Shown in pieces: positions 1 to 6,463 of a stretch of DNA of 16,714 nt. Position 1 is the first letter of the stretch. Every line of letters begins with the position of its first letter. A program made the position numbers and the translations under genes. Source of the DNA: Bacillota bacterium (GTDB lineage Bacteria; Bacillota; Syntrophomonadia; Syntrophomonadales; Syntrophomonadaceae); assembly GCA_023395515.1 (NCBI GenBank), contig JAEWZB010000064.1, positions 1-16,714 on the forward strand, written 5' to 3'. The notes under the pieces are model-generated. The model was given only the letters and a program-made list of their open reading frames with translations. It was not told the DNA's origin and ran no database searches.

Positions 1-2
1 CG

Positions 3-365
3 GTAGAGGCTCATGTTAAAGAATACATCAATAATACCGGTATTGAAGTAGAGTTGCGAACCCATAATTTAGGTGTGCGTATAGCAGAAAATTTAGAGAC
101 TATTGCTTATCGTGCAGTTCAAGAGGGTTTGGCTAATGTGGCTCGTCATTCGGGTGCTGATAAAGTAGTTATTAGCCTGACTATTAAAGGAGAGAATCTT
201 TTCTTGCAAATCCAAGATAATGGTCAGGGGATGAAGAAAAACGCTGGATATGGGACCGGGCTTTTAGGTATGAGGGAGCGTTCAACTAAGGTCGGGGGGA
301 AGTTCTGGTTTGTTAACCAAGTAGGCCAAGGCCTGACGATTAACATGTTATTACCTTTAGTGTAG
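3..365 (+). CDS. Sensor histidine kinase, NarL/DegS type, C-terminal fragment
   Basis: This is the ATP-binding (HATPase_c) end of a two-component sensor kinase that would phosphorylate a response regulator. The frame is open from the window's left edge, so the start, sensor region and phospho-accepting histidine lie upstream; about 120 residues are visible. Seen directly are the N-box (QEGLANVARHSGA), the G1 box (DNGQG) and the G2 box (GTGLLGMRER). The short 'GLLGMRER' form and the 'AVQEGLANVARH' helix are typical of the NarL/LiaS/DegS class rather than of EnvZ-like kinases. A TTG at 54 could be read as a start, but it would cut the domain and has no ribosome binding site. The flavinylation genes begin 58 bases downstream with no terminator between, so the kinase may control or be cotranscribed with them (inference). 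No response regulator follows, so it is expected upstream. Confidence 0.9.
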   Translation, partial: VEAHVKEYINNTGIEVELRTHNLGVRIAENLETIAYRAVQEGLANVARHSGADKVVISLTIKGENLFLQIQDNGQGMKKNAGYGTGLLGMRERSTKVGGKFWFVNQVGQGLTINMLLPLV

Positions 366-423
366 CAGGGGTTCCATAATATTTAATTTTCTTTTATAGG
401 AATATAAATAGGAGAATACATAA

Positions 424-1731
424 ATGGAGCAAGGAAAAATAAGCGTAAGAGCAAAGGTAATAATTATCGCCATAATCCTGCTCTTAGGCGCTATATTTTA
501 TCAAAGAATCGGAGCCCAGGAAGATACCCTTTCTTTATTGCGCAACATATCATCCGATATTACAGCTTACGAAAGTATCGGGGGAAAATATCCCGCTTAT
601 AAACTATATGATCAGAACCAAAAACTCTTAGGATATGGGGTTTTAGCTAAGGCTTCCGGTTATGGCGGTCCTATTACGGTATTAACCGGCATTAACCCGG
701 AAGGGCAAGTAATCAATATCAAAATCATAGAAGATTATGAAACCCCTATGTATATGCAAAGAGTAGTGAACCATGGGTATTTAGAAAAATTTATAAATAA
801 AGATATTACCACGGCCTTAAAGGTCGGTGAAGATTTGGACGCTATTAGTGGCGCTACGGTTACTGCAGAAGGCATAGCTATGGCAGTCCGCAAAGCTAAT
901 AGTCAAATCGGCTTTCAAGAGTTGGGGATGGCTCAAGCAAGTAATAATAAAATAGAAGTTGGCTCATCAGAAGTGATATTACTCCTTCTATTTGCACTTA
1001 TTATTTTTAGCAAATGGAGAAAAACCAACAAATTAAGAACTATCATATTAATTATCTCAGTATTTTTTATAGGTTTTCATTTAAATGCTCTCATTAATAT
1101 AGGTAATTTTGCCTCCCTTATCAGCGGGAATACCCCCTCATTTTTAGAAAGACCTTTTTGGTTTATTTTGCTGTTTGGCACTATCTTATTGCTCTTAATA
1201 ACAGGTAAAAATTATTATTGTACTTGGTTATGCCCTTTCGGAGCAGTTCAAGAAGGTATTAATAAATCATTAGGTATTGTAAAAATTATCGTCCCTAAAA
1301 AATTCGCCGGGCATGCCAAAGATATTCGTTTAATATTTACCTGGCTAGCATTAATGACAGCTTTTCTTTTTGTCAATCCCAGTATTGCCAGCTATGAACC
1401 CTTCGCTGCCTTTTTTAGCGGTCAAGCCAATCTAGGGCAATGGCTAATCATGGGCCTTACCCTTCTTTTATCTATTTTTATTTATAAATTTTGGTGTAGA
1501 TTCTTTTGTCCGGCCGGTGCGGTATTAGATTTAATAGCTTCTACAAAAAAGAATATTAAAAAAGTAAAAACTTGTGATGCTAATAATTGTACTGCTTGTG
1601 ACCATGCCAAACAAAAACCGCGTCAAGTATCTGATAGTAACTCTAAGTATAATAATTTCTTTGCCATAATTATAACTAGTTACATTTTTTTAATTATTTT
1701 CACCTTAGTTATGAATACCGGAACTTTTTAA
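424..1731 (+). CDS. FMN-binding / NosR-NapH-like 4Fe-4S membrane protein
   Basis: This 435-residue protein probably passes electrons across the cytoplasmic membrane to an outward-facing, covalently bound FMN. An N-terminal membrane segment (about 9-27) is followed by an FMN_bind domain (about 60-165) carrying the flavinylation motif D139-A-I-S-G-A-T145, where the threonine accepts FMN in this family. About six membrane helices follow (near 180-197, 203-222, 243-260, 300-316, 335-355, 413-432). Two NosR/NapH-type motifs, C266-x3-C270-P and C358-x3-C362-P, sit at helix ends. A further cysteine group, C384-x4-C389-x2-C392, has only three cysteines close together, whereas a complete ferredoxin site has four. 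GGAG at 411-414 is nine bases before the ATG. The ApbE that would attach the flavin is the next gene, and that pairing is strong support. The final electron acceptor is not evident. Gene-family call is firm; physiological role is inferred. Confidence 0.85.
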   Translation: MEQGKISVRAKVIIIAIILLLGAIFYQRIGAQEDTLSLLRNISSDITAYESIGGKYPAYKLYDQNQKLLGYGVLAKASGYGGPITVLTGINPEGQVINIKIIEDYETPMYMQRVVNHGYLEKFINKDITTALKVGEDLDAISGATVTAEGIAMAVRKANSQIGFQELGMAQASNNKIEVGSSEVILLLLFALIIFSKWRKTNKLRTIILIISVFFIGFHLNALINIGNFASLISGNTPSFLERPFWFILLFGTILLLLITGKNYYCTWLCPFGAVQEGINKSLGIVKIIVPKKFAGHAKDIRLIFTWLALMTAFLFVNPSIASYEPFAAFFSGQANLGQWLIMGLTLLLSIFIYKFWCRFFCPAGAVLDLIASTKKNIKKVKTCDANNCTACDHAKQKPRQVSDSNSKYNNFFAIIITSYIFLIIFTLVMNTGTF

Positions 1732-1765
1732 ATAAATGGCTACCCCCGTAGATGAGGTGATTTAT

Positions 1766-2806
1766 TTGATTCATGTCCTTTTAAAGTTAAACTTGAAAAA
1801 ACCAATTAGCATAATAACATTATTAGTTTTCATCATTTTAATAGTTAGCGGATGCTCAAAATCCCCTAAGCATTTTGAAGATACCAGATTCGTATTAGGA
1901 ACGGTAGTTTCAATAAAAGCTTGGGGCGAAGAAGCGGAAATGGCAGTTTTAAATGGCTTTGACCAAATAGAAGAATTGGAACAAAAGCTTGATCAACATA
2001 ATCAAGAGAGCGAAATTGCCAGGCTGAATAATTATTTTAATAATAAAACTAATGAAAAAACTGAACCAATAGAAATATCCCCGGAATTATGTAATGTTAT
2101 TGCCTTAGGATTAGACTATGGAGAAAAAACTAAAGGCAAATATGATATAACTATTGGTCCTTTAGTACAACTATGGATAACAAAAGAAAAAGACCATATA
2201 TTGCCGGTGCCAAATGAAATAAACTCAGTTAAAAGCTTAATTAATTATAAAAAAGTGGAGCTTGATATTAAACATGGCACTATTGATATGGAGCCCGGAA
2301 TGATTTTGGATTTAGGCAGTATCGCCAAAGGTTATATTGCCCAGCAAGCTATATCCACCATTAAAAAGCATAACATTAGCGGTGCCATTATAAATGCCGG
2401 GGGCAATGTTGTTACTACGGGAAATAATATAGATGGTAAATGGAAAATCGGCCTAGCTAACCCTCAAAAGCCTGACAGCTTAATCGGTCATTTAAGCTTT
2501 GCCGGTGATAAAACAGTAGTGTCGGCGGGCAATTATCAGCAATACTATTTGATTAAAGAACGAAAATACGGTCACATTCTTAACCTGGATACAGGATGGC
2601 CCCATGACGAAGTGTTGGGTGTTTCGGTTATGGGCGCGGACTCTGCGATGGCAGATGTTTTATCTACCGCAGCACTGGTGGTAGGGGTCCAGGAAGGATT
2701 GGATTTAATTCAGAATGCAGGTTATGAGGGTTTAATTATTGATAAGACCGGAAAATTACATAAAACCGAAGGGCTGGATCAATATTTTCATGAATCACTA
2801 CTTTAG
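1766..2806 (+). CDS. apbE: ApbE-type FAD:protein FMN transferase, lipoprotein
   Basis: ApbE uses FAD and Mg2+ to attach FMN through a phosphoester to a threonine of FMN_bind domains, here most likely T145 of the preceding protein. Family motifs are present in order: TRFVLGTVVSI near the N-terminus, YDITIGPLVQLW, the core LDLGSIAKGYIA, INAGGN, VSAGNYQQYY, HILNLDTGWP, and the metal-binding ADSAMADVLSTAALV end. The signal peptide ends in a lipobox (LIVSGC), giving a lipid-anchored protein on the outer face of the membrane. I chose the TTG at 1766 because GAGGTGA at 1754-1760 lies just upstream at good spacing. The ATG at 1736, only four bases after the previous stop, has no ribosome binding site and adds ten poorly fitting residues before the signal peptide. 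It ends 31 bases before the NusG-domain gene, in the same operon. Confidence 0.92.
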   Translation: MIHVLLKLNLKKPISIITLLVFIILIVSGCSKSPKHFEDTRFVLGTVVSIKAWGEEAEMAVLNGFDQIEELEQKLDQHNQESEIARLNNYFNNKTNEKTEPIEISPELCNVIALGLDYGEKTKGKYDITIGPLVQLWITKEKDHILPVPNEINSVKSLINYKKVELDIKHGTIDMEPGMILDLGSIAKGYIAQQAISTIKKHNISGAIINAGGNVVTTGNNIDGKWKIGLANPQKPDSLIGHLSFAGDKTVVSAGNYQQYYLIKERKYGHILNLDTGWPHDEVLGVSVMGADSAMADVLSTAALVVGVQEGLDLIQNAGYEGLIIDKTGKLHKTEGLDQYFHESLL

Positions 2807-2837
2807 TAGGGAAGAATTATAAGGGGAGGTTTAATTA

Positions 2838-3164
2838 ATGGATGCTTTAAAAATAGTAGCTGCATTAGCAGTTCCTTTATTATTAGCTAATCCCAAAAAC
2901 CAGGCCACATTAGTAATTAAACAGGGCCCAAAGGAGCTTTACCGTGAGAAAGTAACTGCCAAGGATAATCAGGTTTTTAAAATAAGGCTACCCCAGGGTT
3001 ATACTGCCGAAGTAGTACTGGCCGATGGTAAAGCATGGATAAAAAGAATGCCTGGCCGGATTTGCCCCAAGCATATTTGTTCTGATATGGGGAAAATAGG
3101 CTTTAATGATAACAAGAAGATTGTATGTGCTCCTAATAAACTAGTAGTTTATTTTGAAAAATAA
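2838..3164 (+). CDS. NusG domain II-containing small exported protein
   Basis: A 108-residue protein of the NusG domain II family (PF07009-like), which despite its name is not the transcription factor NusG. An N-terminal hydrophobic stretch (about 5-17) suggests a membrane anchor or uncleaved signal. The domain fills the rest and ends in the family signature with C76, H79, C81, M84-G85, C97 and P99-N100-K101. Start is supported by GGAGG at 2825-2829, eight bases before the ATG. In Clostridia such proteins commonly lie beside ApbE and FMN_bind proteins (family knowledge). Its exact job is not established; a partner or assembly role for the flavoprotein is an inference from position. It is the last gene of the operon, with a terminator about 90 bases downstream. 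Confidence 0.82.
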   Translation: MDALKIVAALAVPLLLANPKNQATLVIKQGPKELYREKVTAKDNQVFKIRLPQGYTAEVVLADGKAWIKRMPGRICPKHICSDMGKIGFNDNKKIVCAPNKLVVYFEK

Positions 3165-3255
3165 GCCAAGTTAAGACTAATAGTTTGTTTTAATGGAATG
3201 GATATGGCTTCCTGGGAGACCAACATCGATATACAACTTACTAGTTTTTTCAACC

Positions 3256-3290
3256 AAATCCTGTGATTTCGACGATTACAGGATTTTTAT
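3256..3290 (+). terminator. Rho-independent terminator of the flavinylation operon
   Basis: A perfect nine-base-pair stem, AAATCCTGT (3256-3264) with ACAGGATTT (3278-3286), encloses a 13-base loop and runs into a T-rich tract (3284-3288, then TATTG). It lies 92 bases after the stop of the NusG-domain gene. Confidence 0.8.
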
Positions 3291-3377
3291 TGTTGGGAAA
3301 AAAGTGGGCAAGATACCTTGGGGGATAATTTGGTCTTAATAAATATGAAGATATATAAATTAGCAAATATAATTCAT

Positions 3378-3419
3378 AAAAAAATATACCTTGACAGATG
3401 AGGTATATTTTTTTATCAT
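3378..3419 (+). promoter_or_regulatory. SigmaA-type promoter overlapped by a 13-bp-arm palindrome
   Basis: TTGACA (3391-3396) and TATCAT (3414-3419) are separated by exactly 17 bases, a near-consensus housekeeping promoter. A perfect inverted repeat, AAAAAAATATACC (3378-3390) and GGTATATTTTTTT (3402-3414), flanks the -35 box with an 11-base centre. The box is therefore the palindrome's centre and the right arm fills the spacer. A bound dimer would occlude RNA polymerase, so this is a likely operator for the PadR-family protein encoded next (autorepression, inferred). The arms do not show the ATGT-N8-ACAT form reported for some PadR proteins. Confidence 0.75.
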
Positions 3420-3465
3420 AAATACAAATTCAGGTTACTTATTTCTAAACGAAAGGAGAACTGTC

Positions 3466-3810
3466 ATGTCTATTGCTTCCGATTTGATTAGGGGCCATAT
3501 TGATACCATCATATTAGCTCATTTAAGGAATGAAGACAGTTATGGCTATAAAATTAATAAATCGATCCGGCAAAAAACCGACGATCTGTACGAGATCAAG
3601 GAAGCTACTCTTTACACGGCTTTTAAACGTCTGGAAGAGAACGGAAATATAAGTTCTTACTGGGGAGATGAAAAAAGCGGCGCGCGCAGGCGTTATTATT
3701 CCATTACCAAAGAGGGTATACACACTTACCAGCGCCTTAAAGATGAATGGCAGATGGCCAAGACTCTCATTGATAAATTGATTACCGAGGAGGAGCATTA
3801 TAATGAATAA
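3466..3810 (+). CDS. PadR family transcriptional regulator
   Basis: A 114-residue winged-helix repressor of the PadR family. The recognition region is visible as SYGYKINKSIRQ, then EATLYTAFKRLEENGNISSYW, then GARRRYYSITKEG, the standard order of the PadR DNA-binding domain. A short C-terminal helix (QRLKDEWQMAKTLIDKLI) should mediate dimerisation. The length matches the short PadR class that lacks the long C-terminal domain. I chose the ATG at 3466 because AAAGGAG (3452-3458) sits seven bases upstream; an upstream in-frame start at 3391 would lie within the promoter's -35 box. The last eight bases overlap the next gene. In the common PadR/DUF1700/DUF4097 arrangement the regulator controls its own operon, and the palindrome upstream is the obvious target. 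Confidence 0.92.
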   Translation: MSIASDLIRGHIDTIILAHLRNEDSYGYKINKSIRQKTDDLYEIKEATLYTAFKRLEENGNISSYWGDEKSGARRRYYSITKEGIHTYQRLKDEWQMAKTLIDKLITEEEHYNE

Positions 3811-4447
3811 TGATTTACGGGCATATATCGATTCTCTTTTTGCCGAGGCGCCCCCTATCAAAAAAACCGTGGAAATTAAAGAAGAGATTCTTACCAATTT
3901 GCTTGATAAATACAATGATTTAATTGCCGAAGGGAAAAGCGAGGAAGCAGCGTATAACCTCTCTGTGGCCAGCGTCGGCGATATTAGTGAATTGATTGAA
4001 GAATTAAAAGGGACAGTTTCTCCTAGGGAAGTTAATATTGATTACGAAACTGAAAAGAAACGCAATGCTTTCCTTACTTCCATTGCCGTAGCCCTTTATA
4101 TTCTTTGCGTTACTCCGGTTATTCTGATTCAGGACGAGGCCGGAATCGTACTAATGTTTATAATGATTGCCACAGCTACAGCCCTGCTTATTTATAAAAA
4201 TATGACTAGAACTGCATTCAGCAAAAGAGAAGAAACTATTGCCGAAGAATTCAGGGAGTGGAGAGAGCAAAGTTCGGCCCGGCACCAGGCCTTTAAGTCA
4301 ATCAGTTCCGCCCTTTGGGCTTTGACGGTAGTAGTCTATATTATAATCAGCTTCTGGACCCATGCCTGGCATATTACCTGGGTAATTTTCCTGATTGCTG
4401 CTGCTGTGAACAGCATCATAAAAGCAGTCTTTGATTTGCAGAAATAA
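3803..4447 (+). CDS. DUF1700-like membrane protein (permease prefix domain type)
   Basis: A 214-residue protein with a cytoplasmic N-terminal helical domain (about 1-70; RAYIDSLFAEAPP...EEAAYNLSVASVGD) typical of the DUF1700/'permease prefix' group, followed by four predicted membrane helices in two pairs (near 90-107, 110-128, 168-187, 190-207). Between the pairs is a charged segment rich in Glu and Arg. Translation is coupled to padR: the ATG overlaps padR by eight bases, and AGGAGG (3788-3793) inside padR supplies the ribosome binding site. Such proteins are found between PadR regulators and DUF4097 proteins in Firmicutes. Their biochemical role is not established; a membrane sensor or anchor partner for the downstream protein is inferred. 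Confidence 0.8.
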   Translation: MNNDLRAYIDSLFAEAPPIKKTVEIKEEILTNLLDKYNDLIAEGKSEEAAYNLSVASVGDISELIEELKGTVSPREVNIDYETEKKRNAFLTSIAVALYILCVTPVILIQDEAGIVLMFIMIATATALLIYKNMTRTAFSKREETIAEEFREWREQSSARHQAFKSISSALWALTVVVYIIISFWTHAWHITWVIFLIAAAVNSIIKAVFDLQK

Positions 4448-4464
4448 GAAAGGATGGTATCAGT

Positions 4465-5403
4465 ATGAAAAATGCAGCGATAGTTCGCATCATATCATGG
4501 TCTATAGTGGCAATTATCCTGATCGGTGTTTTAGTCGCAGGGATTACCGGAAAGCTTCCTTTCTTTTTCTTTAATATAGGAACCAGTGTCCACTATGAAA
4601 ACAGTTCTAAATATAGCATTGCCGATGGCACCATAAATGCGGGTCAGGTAAGCAATATTGAAATCAACTGGGTGGACGGAGGTGTTCACGTGGAAGAGTA
4701 TGAGGGAGAAGATGTAATATTTGCAGAGACCAGCTCCAGATCTTTGGATGAAGACAGCAAGATGCGCTACTATATCCGGGATGACAAACTCACTATCCAA
4801 TTTTGCGCATCACGGCGGGCCTTGCCTAGCTTGCATCATTTGAGTAAAGACTTGACCCTGAAAGTACCCTATGGGCATTCTCTGGCCAAGTTAGATATGG
4901 AATCCGTATCCGCCAGAGTTGAAGTACTCGGCACTTCCGCCGACAAAATAGAGGTGGAATCCGTATCCGGTTCGGTTCGGATTTTAGACACCACCGCCCA
5001 TGAATTGGATGTCGAAGCGGTCAGCGGTGACCTTATGATTGAGAATGCTCAAACTCACAAATTGAGCGCCGAAAGTGTAAGCGGCTCAATTCAAGTACAA
5101 GGAGATTTTAACAACGTGGAATTCAGCACGGTGTCCGGGTCTGTGGCTGTAACTCCGGGAAAGGACATTTCCTTTTTAGATGCAGATACGGTTAGCGGTG
5201 ATATTGAAATCAAACTTCCTGAAGATATTGACGGATTCAGAGTCACATATTCTGCCCTGAGTGGAGATCTTCGCTGTGATTTTCCGGGTCAAACGAATAA
5301 AAAAACTTTGACCTATCAGAATGGCCGGGCCGACTTTAACCTTGAAACGGTCAGCGGTAAAATATCTATTGAGCAATTGCCTATGGCCGGAGTGGAAATT
5401 TGA
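4465..5403 (+). CDS. DUF4097 family beta-strand repeat protein, membrane anchored
   Basis: A 312-residue protein with one N-terminal membrane helix (about 10-27) and an outward-facing beta-repeat domain of the DUF4097 type. Short repeats with the core ESVSG/AVSGD/TVSGS recur about every 20 residues from roughly 145 to 305 (for example VESVSGSVRI, VEAVSGDLMI, AESVSGSIQV, STVSGSVAV, DTVSGDIEI, ETVSGKISI), as expected for a regular beta-solenoid-like fold. Start chosen at ATG 4465, with AAAGGA at 4449-4454 ten bases upstream. It follows the DUF1700-like gene by 17 bases and closes the operon, with a terminator about 120 bases downstream. Related proteins are linked to envelope-stress responses of the LiaFSR kind; no enzyme motif is seen. 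Function remains inferred from context. Confidence 0.85.
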   Translation: MKNAAIVRIISWSIVAIILIGVLVAGITGKLPFFFFNIGTSVHYENSSKYSIADGTINAGQVSNIEINWVDGGVHVEEYEGEDVIFAETSSRSLDEDSKMRYYIRDDKLTIQFCASRRALPSLHHLSKDLTLKVPYGHSLAKLDMESVSARVEVLGTSADKIEVESVSGSVRILDTTAHELDVEAVSGDLMIENAQTHKLSAESVSGSIQVQGDFNNVEFSTVSGSVAVTPGKDISFLDADTVSGDIEIKLPEDIDGFRVTYSALSGDLRCDFPGQTNKKTLTYQNGRADFNLETVSGKISIEQLPMAGVEI

Positions 5404-5526
5404 TGAAAATAGTATGTTGATAATTGAAAATAGCTATTAGGTGAGTTTTGTACTTCCATGCCCAATTTCAAAAACTTAACCCAGGAGATTATGTTACCAA
5501 GGCAGTGAAAAGCATATTTAGTTATT

Positions 5527-5560
5527 AAACCCGCTAAGTTGAAAACTTAACGGGTTTTCT
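5527..5560 (+). terminator. Rho-independent terminator after the padR operon
   Basis: AAACCCG (5527-5533) pairs with CGGGTTT (5551-5557), extended inward by TAAGTT (5535-5540) with AACTTA (5544-5549) across one mismatch, closing on a very short loop. A T-rich tail (TTTTCT) follows. It lies 124 bases after the DUF4097 stop. Confidence 0.8.
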
Positions 5561-5616
5561 GCTGTTTACCTGCTAATATTTAGAATTAAATACCATTAAT
5601 AGTAATTAATCCAAAC

Positions 5617-5639
5617 ATGTAATTCGATATATATTACAT
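5617..5639. promoter_or_regulatory. Candidate operator palindrome upstream of the 139-aa gene
   Basis: ATGTAAT (5617-5623) and ATTACAT (5633-5639) form a perfect inverted repeat with a nine-base AT-rich centre, 31 bases before the start codon. A dyad this close to the start codon could be a regulator site overlapping the promoter. I could not define a convincing -35/-10 pair around it, and the sequence is AT-rich, so chance is possible. Confidence 0.35.
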
Positions 5640-5670
5640 AAAAGAAACCACTTGGTAAGGAGGTAATTTT

Positions 5671-6090
5671 ATGAAAATAACTAATTTAAGTACATATAAC
5701 TTGTATCATAATAGCAATGATAAGAAAAATGAGGATTTTCGATTAAATGACGTTGGTAAAGATGCTGCTAATAAAGAATCAGCAAAAATAGTATCAAAAG
5801 CAGATTTGTCCAATTGTACCTTTGAGGAAATGTGTGTTGTAGCTAGAGAATTATTTGATGCCGGTCAAATATCGGTAATAACCCATCTGTTCATGACTTT
5901 AGATTTGTCGAAAGGCAGTACTGATGATAACCAAACCCCGATCGATGCTTATGGAAGAAGGAACTGGCTGGCGGAGTTCAGTGCCAGGGCGAAAGTTGCC
6001 TTTGGCAGCGACATGGATCAATATGCCAGATACAATAATATTTTCTTGACTTTAAAAAGAGTACAAAAAGATTCGGGTTTTAATTCATAA
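5671..6090 (+). CDS. Hypothetical protein, 139 residues
   Basis: I do not recognise this protein. Its start is well supported: AAGGAGGT (5657-5664), close to the ideal ribosome binding sequence, lies six bases before the ATG. The N-terminal 45 residues are polar, Asn/Lys/Asp-rich and probably disordered. Residues from about 47 onward (SNCTFEEMCVVARELFDAGQIS) look like a compact helical domain with aromatic and basic residues (GRRNWLAEFSARAKVAFG). No signal peptide, membrane helix or metal-binding motif is seen, so it should be cytosolic. It stands alone between a terminator (5527-5560) and a second terminator hairpin (6142-6176) and is 373 bases from the AAA+ operon. It could be an independent gene or an outlying member of that operon's system; the sequence does not decide. 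Confidence 0.7.
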   Translation: MKITNLSTYNLYHNSNDKKNEDFRLNDVGKDAANKESAKIVSKADLSNCTFEEMCVVARELFDAGQISVITHLFMTLDLSKGSTDDNQTPIDAYGRRNWLAEFSARAKVAFGSDMDQYARYNNIFLTLKRVQKDSGFNS

Positions 6091-6120
6091 TAAAAAGATA
6101 GGGGACTGACCCTTGAGTAA

Positions 6121-6176
6121 AAATTGAATATCTATATGTAGCTCCCGTACCAAATTAAAATTAGTACGGGAGTTTT
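6121..6176 (+). repeat. Left copy of 56-bp direct repeat flanking the AAA+ block
   Basis: This segment matches 11218-11273 at 51 of 56 positions by my alignment, without gaps. Both copies start with an AAATTxAAT stretch, continue through ATCTATAT and end in the hairpin and T-tract. The similarity stops abruptly at both ends. The copies enclose the small ORF and the three AAA+-operon genes. Confidence 0.8.
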
Positions 6177-6180
6177 AGTT
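6142..6180 (+). terminator. Rho-independent terminator after the 139-aa gene
   Basis: CTCCCGTAC (6142-6150) pairs perfectly with GTACGGGAG (6164-6172) around a 13-base AT-rich loop and is followed by TTTTAGTTTT. It lies 51 bases after the stop of the hypothetical gene and is nearly identical to the terminator at 11239-11280. Confidence 0.8.
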
Positions 6181-6343
6181 TTGGGTTTTTACTTTTTACC
6201 CATACTCAAGGCAAAAGCTTGAGCTATGGAAGTTTTCCTAAATTAATTTCCAAACTATTCAGCAAGAGCCCATCATTCTCCAGCTCAAATCCGGCGGCAG
6301 CAGGAAAAGCATAATGAGTTGTAGAAAAATAAGGTAATAGTTT

Positions 6344-6436
6344 ATGGAATGTAACTTTGTAAACACTAACCCTTCCGATGGCAGGAATAATTTCAGCTAT
6401 ACTTATGAAACATCGGATTTAGACTGGTCGAAATAA
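6344..6436 (+). CDS. Possible small protein, 30 residues
   Basis: An ATG-started frame encodes MECNFVNTNPSDGRNNFSYT and ten more residues before TAA. AAGGT (6331-6335) is a weak ribosome binding site eight bases upstream. It ends 27 bases before the GTG of the AAA+ gene, so it could be a leader or a co-expressed small protein. The composition is polar and aromatic with no membrane segment. Nothing beyond position supports it, and stop codons lie directly upstream in frame. Confidence 0.25.
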   Translation: MECNFVNTNPSDGRNNFSYTYETSDLDWSK

Positions 6437-6463
6437 TTACAAATTACTAAGGGGAGAATAAGT

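Larger units (their letters stand above)
3165..3465. other. Intergenic region with terminator, promoter and palindrome
   Basis: No gene is seen here. It holds the flavinylation operon's terminator at 3256-3290, then an AT-rich stretch, then the promoter and palindrome that precede the padR operon. An open frame from 3391 runs into padR but starts inside the -35 box and is not used as a start. Confidence 0.75.
6111..6211. repeat. Outer inverted repeat enclosing the terminator hairpin
   Basis: CCTTGAGTAAAAA (6111-6123) is mirrored by TTTTT (6193-6197) and ACTCAAGG (6204-6211), with a six-base interruption, giving a long imperfect stem around the hairpin at 6142-6172. It is preceded by GGGGACTGACCC (6102-6113). 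A roughly 100-base element with paired ends could be a small palindromic mobile element or REP-like repeat; no second full copy lies in the window. Confidence 0.4.
6091..6463. other. Intergenic region: terminator, nested inverted repeat, small ORF
   Basis: This stretch holds the left copy of the 56-bp repeat with its terminator, an outer inverted repeat at 6111-6211, and a possible 30-codon ORF at 6344-6436 just before the AAA+ gene. On the minus strand about 60 codons are open leftward from near 6410 to a stop at 6224-6226, but there is no start codon. I see no clear promoter for the downstream operon. Confidence 0.6.

Noticed and set aside
3391..3465. Longer padR frame starting at 3391
   Set aside because: The start would overlap the -35 box, and ATG 3466 has a proper AAAGGAG site and matches the family's N-terminus.
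6224..6410. Minus-strand frame of about 60 codons (…FHKLLPYFSTTHYAFPAAAG…)
   Set aside because: Looks somewhat coding but has no start codon, no ribosome site and no family I recognise; this length is expected by chance.
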